This document shows, piece by piece, positions 54,397 through 64,000 of a DNA stretch of 64,000 nucleotides. Each line of letters starts with the position of its first letter. Position 1 is the first letter of the stretch. The position numbers and the translations under genes were made by a program. The notes beneath the pieces were generated by a model. It worked only from the letters and a program-made list of their open reading frames with translations, had not been told where the DNA came from and did no database searches. This DNA comes from Dryocosmus kuriphilus (taxonomy: Eukaryota; Arthropoda; Insecta; Hymenoptera; Cynipidae), in NCBI GenBank assembly GCA_038277395.1, contig CM076189.1, positions 237,896,653-237,960,652 of the forward strand. Direction: 5' to 3'.

Positions 54397-54790
54397 AAAG
54401 ATATTATCATATTATATACAATAGATACGGTTAGGGTCAGTGGTGGGGACGACCGATATATATATATATCTAACTACATTTTCGCCTATAGGTAGGTACT
54501 GCCCTCTAGAACGTTTCATCGTTTCCGTGGCAACGAGTAAACAAACTGAACGGGCCGTGATTTTCTGTTTTGACCTTCGATATTTTCTCGCTCGCACTCG
54601 GCATGTCGGATGTGGCTGTGCCTCATGAAAAGCCGATGATGGGCGAAGATGACCGATTCAAATGTTCAGTTTCTCGACGATTGCAAGCAAATTTATGTTT
54701 TGGAGAGTCAAGTCGAGTCGATTCTCAGATTCTCATGCACATGCATGTGTGTGCATGCGTTCAGTGTGCCAACCTGTTTACAAAATTGAC
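54397..54790. mobile_element. Inverted relative of the 36176-37490 TIR element, one end
   Basis: CAAAGATATTATCATATTATATACAATA and GGTTAGGGTCAGTGGTGG match the inverse of 37375-37490; similarity continues weakly to GAACGGGCCGTGATTTTCTG. An 83-codon plus-strand frame at 54570-54818 (SDVAVPHEKPMMGEDDRFK) overlaps the end of this match; a first exon of a gene cannot be excluded but no splice donor is convincing. The second half of this relative is at 59435-59672. Confidence 0.55.
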
Positions 54791-57700
54791 AGGTGAACTA
54801 AATACTACAAATATATAGTCCTGAAATTATGTGTATGACTTGCAGGAATTGTTATATATATGGAATGTTTTAGATCCAGGGAATATACAAGATATTGGAG
54901 GTTTGTAAAGTTAAAATATATAAGGGATTTTAAGGTTATTATAAGTTAATAACCTATATCGCACTTTGAAGGGTTTATTTTTTATTATTTAAGTCTTATT
55001 TTTGAATTGATTTTTAATATTTTACAATTAGAATGATACTAATTGATATTTACTTTTAATTCATTATAAATTAATCAACACTACATTAATATTGGGAGCA
55101 GTCGGAACGTAAATTCATAGGTTACTTCTTTGCATAAATTACTAAGTGTATATTAAATTAAATATTAATTATTATTTTAAATGAAATATTTATCATGTTT
55201 CCAAGGAAGAGAAAACGTTTCTGAAAGTATGAAAAGTTATTAACCTATAATCAAAAGCTTTCTTATAAAAACTTTACAAAACCTTTAATGACTTTCAATA
55301 CTTATCTCGTCAGATTCCGCTCGAAATTCATCGAATGTATAATGCATAATTCAATTAATATGAACCGTTCATTTGGTTAAATGAAGCATAATATTTAAAT
55401 CAGTATAGTATAAATGGAAGGTGATAAACGAGTAACTTGAAGTAAAATATTTTTTTGTGTGTACTTTTTATTCATACTGTTATAAGTTTACGAATGCAGA
55501 TTTGCTTGCATTACATACAAATATTAACAATTTCATTGAATACAGGTTTATATTTTGTTTAAATAATTATAGATTTATATTGTATGAATAATTATAATAT
55601 GATGTAGATTGTTTCTTGGCTTCGGCAGTGTGGATAATTTTAAAATAAGCTGGAAATGTAAACAATATTGTCTGTCTTAATTGTATAATATGTCTAATGT
55701 TAACCTGCACGGCAGAAATATCCACGGCTTATTACATAAGAAAAAAAGTTATTTGACAAAAATATGTTGTGACTTACTAATTACATTACAGCATTCATTC
55801 TTATGTTTTTTGCTGAAAAAATAAAAGCTTTTAGTATTAAAATACCTTATCTCTAAGTTTTTTTTTTTTTTTTTTTCGTTTTTTCTACTTATTCTTGCAT
55901 TTATACTATACTATTTCAATTATTTAGGCATCTGACAGTGTGAACGTTTCAGATGTTATGTAAAGAAAAGTGTAATTAATGAAATAAATTTTTGTAAATT
56001 AAATATTTTGAAGGAAATTATGGAATATGTAGACCAACAGTTTAGTAAGCTGAAAAAATACCTTTTTTAATAGCTGATTCTAATAGTAGGTAAAAGTTGT
56101 ATTTGACCAACAGTATTAAGCCCACCTTTGAGTTTGATCGGATAATATATTGTGTTCTATGTGTGGATTTGAAAATTTAAGTAATATCAATTTAAAAAAA
56201 ATTCCTGTTGGGTAAAAAAGTTTGTTGTTGATATTTTTAGCTACAATTTTTGAAAGTGAATAATAATATAAGAAATTTAAAGAAATGTATGTTCGGGTTA
56301 GCGCTTTTTGAAAATGTGAAAAAAAAAATTTTCTTGCATTGTGTTGAGTGCACATTAAAATGTAAACATGTGCTTCACATTTCTTTAGCTTTGATTGAAA
56401 AAAGATGCCACTCGTCCGTTATCATGAAAAAAAAGTTTCCCTGGTTTCAAGATTGTGAATGTAGTGTCTTGTAGCATGTTTCTTTAAAAAAAACTGAAGA
56501 ATTTTTTAGCTAGATATGTTTTAATTTTTTTTTTAAATTACAGTCAACACAATATATCTTGAAATACCTTGAATTATGAGGCCTTGCTACTGTTGGGCAA
56601 ATACAACTTTTACCCAATATTAGGATGAATTAATCTACTACTCGAAAAAAGTGTGTATTTCCTACCCACTCTAATCAATAGCATTTAGGTTCTTGAAACC
56701 GTAAACCAAAATAAGGCACTACATTTCTCTCCTTATGTCTTTGGCTGGAAAATAAAATATAGCCGTCTGAGCTATTCGTCTTGGTGTTTGTTACTTGAAA
56801 TTATGAATCCAAACAGAAAACACACTATGTACATGAAAAAAAAATGTTTTCTTTCTCAAAAAATTAAAACTTATTTTTCAGGTTTATTTTAAAGTGATTC
56901 AGAAATTCTAACGCCTTGTCACTTTTTTCTGTATATATATTTTTAATAAATTTTAAAATTGTATTTTAATTTGACAATTTTGAATTATTTAAAATTGAAA
57001 CCAAATTTTTAAAAATATTTCGATTTAACATTATTTAAGCTTGAAATTTAAAATTGCGTAGCAAGGCACACACAGGAAAAAGAAATTTTCTCATGAAACT
57101 AAAATTTTTTTATTCAAAAGTATAAACAATAAAAGTAGAAAGAAAAGTTTTGCTTTGATCGGGAAATGTCTTTTTTCTGCGTGATGCAGTATTACCTTGA
57201 AAAGCAGTTTGCACTGTTTTTGAAATTTTCGATCCAATAGGTGCTGAGATGTCTACCTGTCAATATGTCATGTTTTTTTGTGCTAATTTGATTCTTTATA
57301 ACGCTGTAATTTTACAATGCTTAATTGTAGGAGAAAAGTGTAAAGGAAAAAAAGTCTTTTCTTGGTTCAAACCTTCTGAGAAATATTTTACAGAATCTTT
57401 TTTTTCTCACAAATAATTAATTCTTTTTAAACTTATTTAAGTAATTAACGATCAACTTTTCGAAAAAGTACCCTGGATTTTATGAAATCTTTGATATTTC
57501 TTGAAAAAGAATATATTTTATTCAAATAGCTTCTAAATATTTTTTCAAATTCTGACAAAAATCATCAAATCATTTTGACACCAAAAAGAACAATTTGTCG
57601 GTGAACCATCTCAGAAATAAATATACATTTACGTATTGAATATACATTAATAGGAAAAGAAAAATATGTTTAGTTTCACTTCCTATGTTTTCAGGGGGGG

Positions 57701-58797
57701 GGGGGGGGGGGGGGGCTATATAATAAATATAAAATATATATAATATAATAAAAAAAGTCATTTTCCACGCGAAAATTAAATTCCCTCATCCAAAATAATT
57801 AATACTGTAAAATTGCAATATTGCAAATTTGGGTTTTTGATCTTAAAAAGAATTCAACTAGTTAATAATTTTATACTCTTATTCCGTACAAAACAAACTT
57901 TCTACCCAAAAAAATAAAAACTGAATACTAGATAAATTAAATATTTTAAATTTGTAATTTTCATATTCGAAAACATTATAAAAATTAGATAATAACATTA
58001 TATATTCTAGAGAATAAGCTCTTTCTAACTCAAAAAAATTAATTCCATATAAATTCAGTATCTCTAACACGTTCAACGTTTTTTTTTTTCTGTGTGGCAC
58101 GAAATATTAGTGACTTTTGGATCAACTCGTACATACATTTATTTACATTTTTGAAACATTTGTTTCGTTTAATAATAAAGTAATGTTTTCTTTACTTACA
58201 AAACGAGCTTTCTGACTTAATATACTGAATACTTGAGAAATATACTATAATAAATTTTTGATTTTTATATATAAATAAATATATAAATTGACCAATATAA
58301 TATTATATTCTCTTTCTCTACAAAACTTTCTCTTTCATATAAAAAAACTAAATACTGCATGAAATAAATATTTATAAAAACTTCCTACAATAAATTTAAT
58401 GTATTGTCTTAAAAAAAAGAATGAATTCCTTAAAATGCGAATTGGGCATACATAGGTACAAATAAACATTAAGCAGATCGATTGATAACAATTCTCTTTT
58501 CAAATATTGATGTCCATGCAAACGTAAATATTTCTATGTTAATACGTTTTTCTTGACACTTTATGAAAATTATTTCAAATAAATAGCAAGTGTTAATCGA
58601 TTACTCATTTAGAAAATATACTGCGGTATTTTGAAGAAATGAATAAATCATATTGCGTTTACTTTTATTTTGTCTGACCACAAACAATTTCACATATGTA
58701 TATTCGAAAAGGCATATATAAATCACACTTTATAAAAAAATATAGGTCTTTAATACTTAGAATTTAGCAAAAATAATAATAATGTAAAAGAACTTAC
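54791..58797. other. 4-kb AT-rich desert, no gene
   Basis: Long A and T runs, for example T at about 55857-55877, and an 18-base G run at 57697-57714. Short frames (56116-56474, 57570-57761, 57879-58100) lack codon structure and known motifs. It lies downstream of the donor of the THAP-like exon on the minus strand, so it could be intron. Confidence 0.5.
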
Positions 58798-58930
58798 CGG
58801 CATGATCGCACCACTCCTCAAATCTCGGGTCGCTTTTCTTTGGAAACCAGAAGAGGATCACGCCATCATCAGTTCTGATTTTTGTACGTTCCTTGTATGC
58901 GCATCGATTCACTGATGACACTTTTGACAT
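58798..58930 (-). CDS. THAP-like first coding exon with splice donor
   Basis: The ATG complementary to 58928-58930 opens a 44-codon frame, MSKVSSVNRCAYKERTKIR, then DDGVILFWFPKKSD and RFEEWCDHA, followed after one base by GTAAGTT, a strong splice donor. The pattern Cys, hydrophobic-Phe-Pro, Trp-Cys-x-x-Ala resembles the front half of a THAP zinc finger, although the second Cys of the usual Cys-X2-4-Cys pair is missing. No further exon was found to the left. It lies between the two matches to the 36176 element, so it may be the first exon of that element's transposase or of a host gene captured by it. Confidence 0.5.
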
Positions 58931-59434
58931 TTTTACTCACGCTTTGCACTTAAAAAATGGCTATAATGACTTATTTTTGCCTTTTTATAACCATTGCATG
59001 GCTACTGCACTATATATCTGCTGTCGTTGACAATGCAGAATAACGCGATTGTTTCATTTTGCGAGAGCGGGTTATTCGTTTTTTCGCATTTTTTCGCCAA
59101 TTAGGTATTTTCTCTTTATAAAGATGTAGGCTCAGCAGTAAATATTTCGTATTTATAAATTTAAAAAAATTTCAATATTAATAAGGATTTTGTAATAATA
59201 AGATTAAGATTTATAAGAATTCTGCGCAAAAAATAATAATTTCTAAGTAATTATAGCTCATTGACTTTGCTTTCAGACTCAAAATATCTTTGCTCAAACG
59301 CATTTTATTTTCTGCATTAACAAGGAAAAAAGTTCTAAATATTTACAACTAGAAAATTAGAAAAAACCTACAATTACCTGCTTTCATCTATTTTCATTTT
59401 ATAGAACAGGTATTGAAAAAATAAAAAATACTAT
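58931..59434. other. Upstream region of the THAP-like exon
   Basis: AT-rich, with no coding frame. A promoter would be expected here for the minus-strand exon but none is recognisable. Confidence 0.4.
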
Positions 59435-59672
59435 GACTTAGAAGTCGGTATGAAATGTGTTATACCGCAAACTCCCGTAGTAGTCTCAATTTTTAACTTA
59501 ACAATTTTAAATTTAAAACAAAATTAATTAATAAAGCTACAAGAGAAGGTGGCCTAACGTGCAAACGTAATTATATATAAAACATAAAATGTAACCGTTA
59601 ATAATATTATATATCTTACACTTATTATATAAATATTATTAAATAATTTTTAAGTGAATTAACAATGTTTTA
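59435..59672. mobile_element. Inverted relative of the 36176-37490 TIR element, other part
   Basis: GACTTAGAAGTCGGTATGAA, GGTGGCCTAACGTGCAAAC and TATATAAATATTATTAAATA match the inverse of 36518-36763 closely. The match stops exactly at 59672, where the second DDE_3 transposon begins, so that transposon landed in this element. Confidence 0.72.
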
Positions 59673-59689
59673 TACAGGGTGTTTTTTTT

Positions 59690-60235
59690 AACTTGACAAA
59701 TCGAAATATCTCAAAAAATACGCATCCTACGAAAAAAATGTTCTTAATAAAAACTTTTTATTTTCGAGGAGGAACAGCGGTTTTGCAAAAATCTACCCCA
59801 CCCCACCCCCTAAGGGGGCAGGGGTGGGGGTAACTTCGTAATTTCAAATGGGAACCCCAATTTTTTATCACAGATTCAGATTCTCCTTTATGAAATACGT
59901 AAGTTTTATTCGAAAAATTTTTTTCGATTCGCGATAGATGGCGCTGAAATTGCGAAAAATGAAATTGCTTTTTTTAACTTGACAAATCGAAATATCTCAA
60001 AAAATACGCATCCTACGAAAAAAATGTTTTTAATAAAAACTTTTTATTTTCGAGGAGGAACAGCGGTTTTGCAAAAATCTACCCCACCCCACCCCCTAAG
60101 GGGGCAGGGGTGGGGGTAACTTCGTAATTTCAAATGGGAACCTCAATTTTTTATCACAGATTCAGATTCTCATTTATGAAATACGTAAGTTTTGTTTGAA
60201 ATTTTTTTTTCGATTCGCGATAGATGGCGCTGCAA
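59690..60235. repeat. Direct duplication of 286 bases in the transposon arm
   Basis: The first unit starts at 59690 with AACTTGACAAATCGAAATAT and the second at 59976 with the same 20 bases. They differ at a few positions, for example CTTAATAAAAA against TTTAATAAAAA, and in the AATTGCGAAA/AATTGCAAAA end. The parallel with the triplicated arm of copy 1 is notable. Confidence 0.9.
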
Positions 60236-60357
60236 TTGCAAAAAATGTAATTGTTGAGTGTTTCAAGGATAACGCTTCCAAACAAAGGTAAATGAGACGT
60301 GTTGAATCTAAGGAAGATCATTCAATTGTAATCAGTTCAATTTTGGACGTTACTTTC

Positions 60358-60440
60358 GGGGTGCTTGATTTCAGTGAGTCCCCTCGCCTCTCACCATCGG
60401 GGTGCTTGATTTCAGTGAGTCCCCTCGCCTCTCACCATCT
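60358..60440. repeat. Two tandem copies of a 41-base repeat related to 1669-1875
   Basis: Units start at 60358 and 60399 with GGGGTGCTTGATTTCAGTGA and end CCTCTCACCATC. Aligned with the five units of copy 1, most positions agree (GGGGTGCTT, ATT, GTGAGTCCCCT, GCCTCTCAC), including the GTGAG/CTCAC stem. They lie 25 bases beyond the transposase stop. Confidence 0.88.
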
Positions 60441-60464
60441 GGATTCTGGATTTCGATTTACATT

Positions 60465-61262
60465 TTACAATAAGTGCTCAAAATGGTGTCCTCCCACTTC
60501 GATGCACTTGTTAATCCGAGCTTCGAAAGATTCCACACAACTGCGAAGTGTGTCTGGTGTTATTTGTGCACAAGCAGACCTGATTCGCTCGAGCATGTTA
60601 TCACGAGTTGTGGGCACTTCTTGATACACGTTACTCTTTAGATAACCCCACAAATAGAAATCCGGCGCCGTAAGATCTGGCGATCTGGCAGGCCAATTTA
60701 CCGGACCTCCTCTACCGATCCATCGACCATTGAATTCGCGATTGAGTACTTCCCGCGCGATTGCCGAATAATGTGCTGGGCAACCGTCATTTTGAAACCA
60801 CATGTTTTGTCGCACTTCCAAGCTTAGGTCTTCAAACAATGTTGGAAGTTCATTTTCTAAAAAGTTACGATATTTTTCACCGTTCAAATTGCCATCAATA
60901 AAATACGGGCCGATAAGTTGATCTCCAATTATTCCACACCAAACATTCACTAACCATGGACGCTGATGCTCAACTTCACGCAACCAGTGTGGGTTTTCTC
61001 TACTCCAATAATGCATGTTGTGTCGATTAACGTTACCAATTACCATGGTTTGTGAAAGAAGACTCGTCTGAGAACATTACTCGAAAAAAGAAGTTGGGGT
61101 TTCCTTGTATCTGCTGGAGCGCCCATTGACAAAATGTTACGCGGTTCTGAAAATCATTGCCATGAAGTTCTTGATGCAGTGAAATATGATAAGGATGATA
61201 TTTCTTACGTTTTAATATCTTAAAACACTGGATAGAGACATTCCGGAATCGCGGCTTAGTTA
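60465..61262 (-). pseudogene. DUF4817/DDE_3 transposase, 5' truncated and frameshifted
   Basis: The C-terminal frame (60465-61046, 193 codons) contains NPHWLREVEHQRPWLVNVWC, the second catalytic Asp in MWFQNDGCPAHY, and the third in SPDLTAPDFYLWGYL, 41 positions further. The upstream frame (61049-61262) holds the first Asp in VMFSDESSFTNHG and the YHPYHISLHQELHGNDFQNR region. The two are out of register near 61040-61050 because of what looks like a 7-base duplication (GGTAATTGGTAA). The N-terminal HTH is missing. It is diverged from the transposase at 1937-2995. Confidence 0.88.
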
Positions 61263-61796
61263 TCGCGTACTAACATAAGGGTCATGAGTGACCCCGGTAA
61301 GAAGCTTCCAATTAAAAACGATAGAAACGTTTCTATTGGTTTCCTATCCCATTTCTGAAAATATCATTTTAATGCTAAAGATCGTAAAAAAGTGAAAGCA
61401 AAACGATTGAAATGTACACAGTGCAAGTTAAACGAAACGAATCGAAATTAAAGTGTAGTCAAAGAGAGATTTCCTGAAACGGAATTAGTTTGTATGCAGA
61501 GACTGAAACTCAAATTAAAATTGAATTAGATTGAATACAAAGTTCAAAATTAGTTTAAAAAAGCTTTTAAATGATTATTATGGAATGTTCAAATAACTTG
61601 CAGCATTTTCACATTACATAATACAAATTGAATCATTATTGTATATATGAAATGGGAAAATACAGTAAATTATTGCTATCTGAAATAAAAATAATAAAAG
61701 TTGCTTGTTATTTTTCAAAATATGTATTTCATAACTCGTTTTCGAAGTTAAATATTTTTTATTTTATTACATGAGGTACGTAACATTGTAAACAAC
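61263..61796. other. No gene seen
   Basis: AT-rich DNA between the truncated transposon and the 3' flank of the BEN gene. Confidence 0.45.
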
Positions 61797-62058
61797 AAGT
61801 GATGTTTTTTTATACTTATTTAAAATCTTCTACTACAGTCGTAATAATCACATTTCTTTTGGTTGTTTACTTATTACAATAATCTCAGTCTCAATGAAAA
61901 TAATATTATAAATGATTATATATAATAAAATTTAAATTAAGTAAAGCCTATATATTTCTATATAGGAACAAGTGACATTTTTTTATACTTATTCAAAATC
62001 TTCTATTACAGTCGTAATAGTCACATTTCTTTTGGTTGTTTACTTATTACAATAATGA
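61797..62058. repeat. Direct duplication of about 90 bases, period 172, downstream of the BEN gene
   Basis: AAGTGATGTTTTTTTATACT at 61797 and AAGTGACATTTTTTTATACT near 61969 start two copies that also share CACATTTCTTTTGGTTGTTT and ACTTATTACAATAAT. They differ in a few positions. The second copy ends about 75 bases beyond the BEN stop codon, so the duplication is probably in its 3' UTR. Confidence 0.75.
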
Positions 62059-62133
62059 AATATCAAATTATGAAAGTATCAGAGTAAAGTAATTGGAAGT
62101 TTGTGGAAACTATTATTCCTTACATTCCAACAA

Positions 62134-64000
62134 CTATTCTAAGGTATTCGTCGACTCTCCATTTATAATTCTTAATATTTCTTCATCTTTTTCCAATGAT
62201 GGAGTGTCCGTAGTAATCACTAAACTTGAAGAATCATTACCATCTGATTTTGTTATCTCCTCATCCGAAGTAACTTCCAGAAGATTGACTTCATCTATTT
62301 GTAGAATAGTGTCGTGGTCACTATTGTACGAGTCAATATCTTCTTGAACGTCTGAATTGCCCTCTGCAATTGTCTCTTGTGCATCTCCCATAACTGTTTT
62401 TTCTACTTTTGGGTCGTATGCTTTTTTTTTTTCGCCTTCTTGACATCTGCAATTTTTTTGCTGATAACAGAATGAACCCTACCAGCTTCAACGTCTGCTT
62501 CATCTTTCTTCCACATTTTTTCTGATACAAGAAAGTAGCTGTACACATCTGAAAAACATTCAAAAGAATTAAAACACATTTAGAACATCGAAGTAACTCA
62601 AGGTGGTCACACGATTCAATTTTTCAATTTCCCTGACATTTTCCATACTTTTCTCTGACTTTCATAAAAACTTGCCTGGCAGAAAAGTATTAGAAATGCG
62701 AAAAAATGTTTCAAAATAGTTTTATTGAAACTTTTCAAAAATTCCGCATATGTAATGTTACTTTAAATCTTTTTAAATTTAAAATCACTTCAAATCACTT
62801 AAAATTCTTATTAAAATCTCTCAAACTCACGAAAATCTCAAAATTCTTTTAAATATCTTGAAATTCCTTAAAATTCATGGAAATCACTTCACATTTTTTT
62901 TCTCATTTTGCAAAATTCACATGTTTTTCACTACAACATTTAAAATCCCGTAAATTCATAAACCCTTGAAATGCTTTAAAATTCAATGAGGAATATTCAA
63001 ATCCCTGAAAATAACTTACAAATCTCTTATATAATTCCTTTTAAATATAAAAAAAGCCAGAGAATATCAATGAATACCTGGAAATTACTTATAATCATTC
63101 CAAATCCTTAGAAAGTTTCTAAAATTTGTTAAATAAACTGTAAAAGCTGTAATAGCTTTGTAATACGAAAAAATAGCGTAATTAGCATAAATGTCAATTT
63201 TTATTTTCCCTGACATTCCTGACTTCCCTGACATGTCGCCACCCTGAAACTTATATGTTTGTCGTAGACAAACCTCGAATAGCCAACAAAATTTTTGGGT
63301 CTAATTTGAATTCTGGCTGTTGTGACTGCCTGTTTCTGTTGCTTCCTTTACCAGAAACTGTAACCCTGGAAAGATAATCGTAGCCACATAGAGCAACAAG
63401 TATATTTCTAGCGAAGGTGATTTTTCTGGTCGTTGGCACATTGAGAGCAAGATACCAGGCTTGTGTTGACAGATAAAGACCTCTGCCAATGTGGATCTGT
63501 AAATAAAAACAAGGAAGACTTTTTTTGAGAGCGATATATCATTCTGTTTCGACATGGTGAACACCAAAAGAATTGGTTACGTCGTCACCGTAGAGCATGT
63601 CCTTAAATAAAATATAAAAGTTGTAATACAATGCGATATCACCTGCGATCCATCTGGCGTTATAGATCCAATAGGTGGAAATTGTCCTCCACCTCCTCCA
63701 GATGTGGAAGGAGCTTCCATTGCTGCCATGTGAACATCTTAAAAAATAACATAATTTTTAGAAATTTATCTTTTTAAAGAAATAGTGAAAATTTATACAA
63801 GTGTTTTACCTTCTAATTTTTCATACTTTTCAATTCCTAGTTTTTGCCAATGTACATTTAGACTTCGCAAAGTATTCAACTCTTCATCTTTATGTCTCAC
63901 GTCTTCTTGCAAGATTTGTAGGGCTTCCTTTGATTTCATTAGTTCTTCCTCTAGAAGATGAACTTCTTCTTTCATTGTGTCAATTTCTTGAGACGACAAA
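62134..64000 (-). CDS. BEN-domain protein with N-terminal coiled coil, 3' five exons
   Basis: Exons by splice sites and frame: 63810-64000 (continues past the window), 63643-63737, 63581-63601 (21 bases), 63274-63496 and 62134-62548. All introns have GT-AG ends and phases agree. The first is a Glu/Lys/Leu-rich coiled coil (DTMKEEVHLLEEELMKSKEA). The second is Gly/Pro-rich (STSGGGGQFPPIG). The fourth holds the BEN domain: IHIGRGLYLSTQAWYLALNV, then ARNILVALCGYDYLSRVTVS, GKGSNR and KLDPKILLAIR. BEN domains bind DNA or mediate protein contacts in chromatin repression. The last exon opens DVYSYFLVSEKMWKKDEADV and, after a run of 11 A, is out of frame with an 85-codon acidic tail (MGDAQETIAEGNSDVQEDID ending at TAG 62134-62136). 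As written the protein would stop soon after the A run. Coiled coil plus one C-terminal BEN domain resembles BEND5-like proteins, but I do not assign an orthologue. Confidence 0.82.
62599..63246. mobile_element. MITE-like element in the last BEN intron
   Basis: The left end CAAGGTGGTCACAC and the right end, inverse CAGGGTGGCGACAT, are short inverted repeats. TTTCCCTGACATT and its variants follow each end. Much of the interior (62760-63060) is a degenerate array of AAATCWCTTAAAATTC-like units. A target duplication could not be fixed. It lies between exons, so the gene is not interrupted. Confidence 0.55.

Larger units (their letters stand above)
59673..61262 (-). mobile_element. DUF4817/DDE_3 DNA transposon, copy 2, truncated
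   Basis: The left end TACAGGGTGTTTTTTTTAAC follows TA. A 286-base block is present twice (59690-59975 and 59976-60235 or so), containing TCGAGGAGGAACAGCGGTTT and GATAGATGGCGCTG. Two 41-base repeats follow (60358-60440), then the transposase on the minus strand. Homology to copy 1 ends within the transposase N-terminus near 61262, and no right terminus was found. Confidence 0.82.

Noticed and set aside
54570..54818. 83-codon frame that could be a first exon
   Set aside because: It overlaps the match to the TIR element at 37240-37490, has no clear splice donor and no recognised domain. Kept only as a note.
57879..58100. Possible second exon downstream of the THAP-like exon
   Set aside because: No acceptor in phase, AT-driven Leu/Phe/Asn composition and no zinc-finger residues.
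1..64000. tRNA, rRNA or other structured RNA genes
   Set aside because: None recognised. tRNA-like matches are only the 18-20-base primer-binding sites of the retroelements.

Overview
The window looks like insect nuclear DNA: AT-rich, intron-bearing, with very few host exons and a dense pile of transposable elements of arthropod types (BEL/Pao and Gypsy LTR retrotransposons, hAT, THAP-type, Harbinger-like and DUF4817/DDE_3 elements, many foldback MITEs). A hymenopteran is my guess from the element mix, but the sequence does not prove it. Almost every open reading frame is transposon-derived and most are broken. The only convincing host gene is a coiled-coil/BEN-domain gene on the minus strand at the right edge (62134-64000, five exons, 5' end outside the window). 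A lone THAP-like first exon lies at 58798-58930. Layout: 1-540 degenerate tandem repeats. 537-4223, a DDE_3/DUF4817 transposon with one in-frame amber in its transposase, a triplicated inverted-repeat arm and five copies of a 42-base repeat. 4230-7610, the 3' half of a BEL/Pao element with a MITE in its probable LTR. 7611-9563, gene-free, with a diverged tandem array and a relic transposon end. 9564-18072, Gypsy element 1 (plus strand, old, LTRs about 4% different), followed in the same (TA)n tract by its relative Gypsy element 2 (18083-26665, minus strand, young, LTRs under 1% different). Both carry a conserved small reading frame before gag and an extra non-envelope frame after pol. 26700-37500, relics: two THAP-element derivatives (the second split by a 3.25-kb hAT), a foldback carrying a SWIM zinc-finger gene fragment in both arms, nested inverted repeats and a TIR element. 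37674-51786, a second BEL/Pao element (minus strand, TSD ATTTG) that has received at least seven later insertions, several datable by their exact empty sites. 51792-59672, more tandem and palindromic repeats in AT-rich DNA. 59673-61262, a second DDE_3/DUF4817 transposon carrying a version of the same 42-base repeat as the first. 61263-64000, 3' flank and body of the BEN gene. The genes do not form a pathway. What connects them is transposition: the BEL reading frame acts as a ruler that exposes target-site duplications, and the paired elements show which non-standard parts are conserved. The least familiar parts are the pre-gag and post-pol frames of the two Gypsy elements, the MITE family with AG dinucleotide target duplications, and the 42-base repeat shared by the two DDE_3 transposons. 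Boundaries and translations were worked out by eye; no database search or alignment was run.
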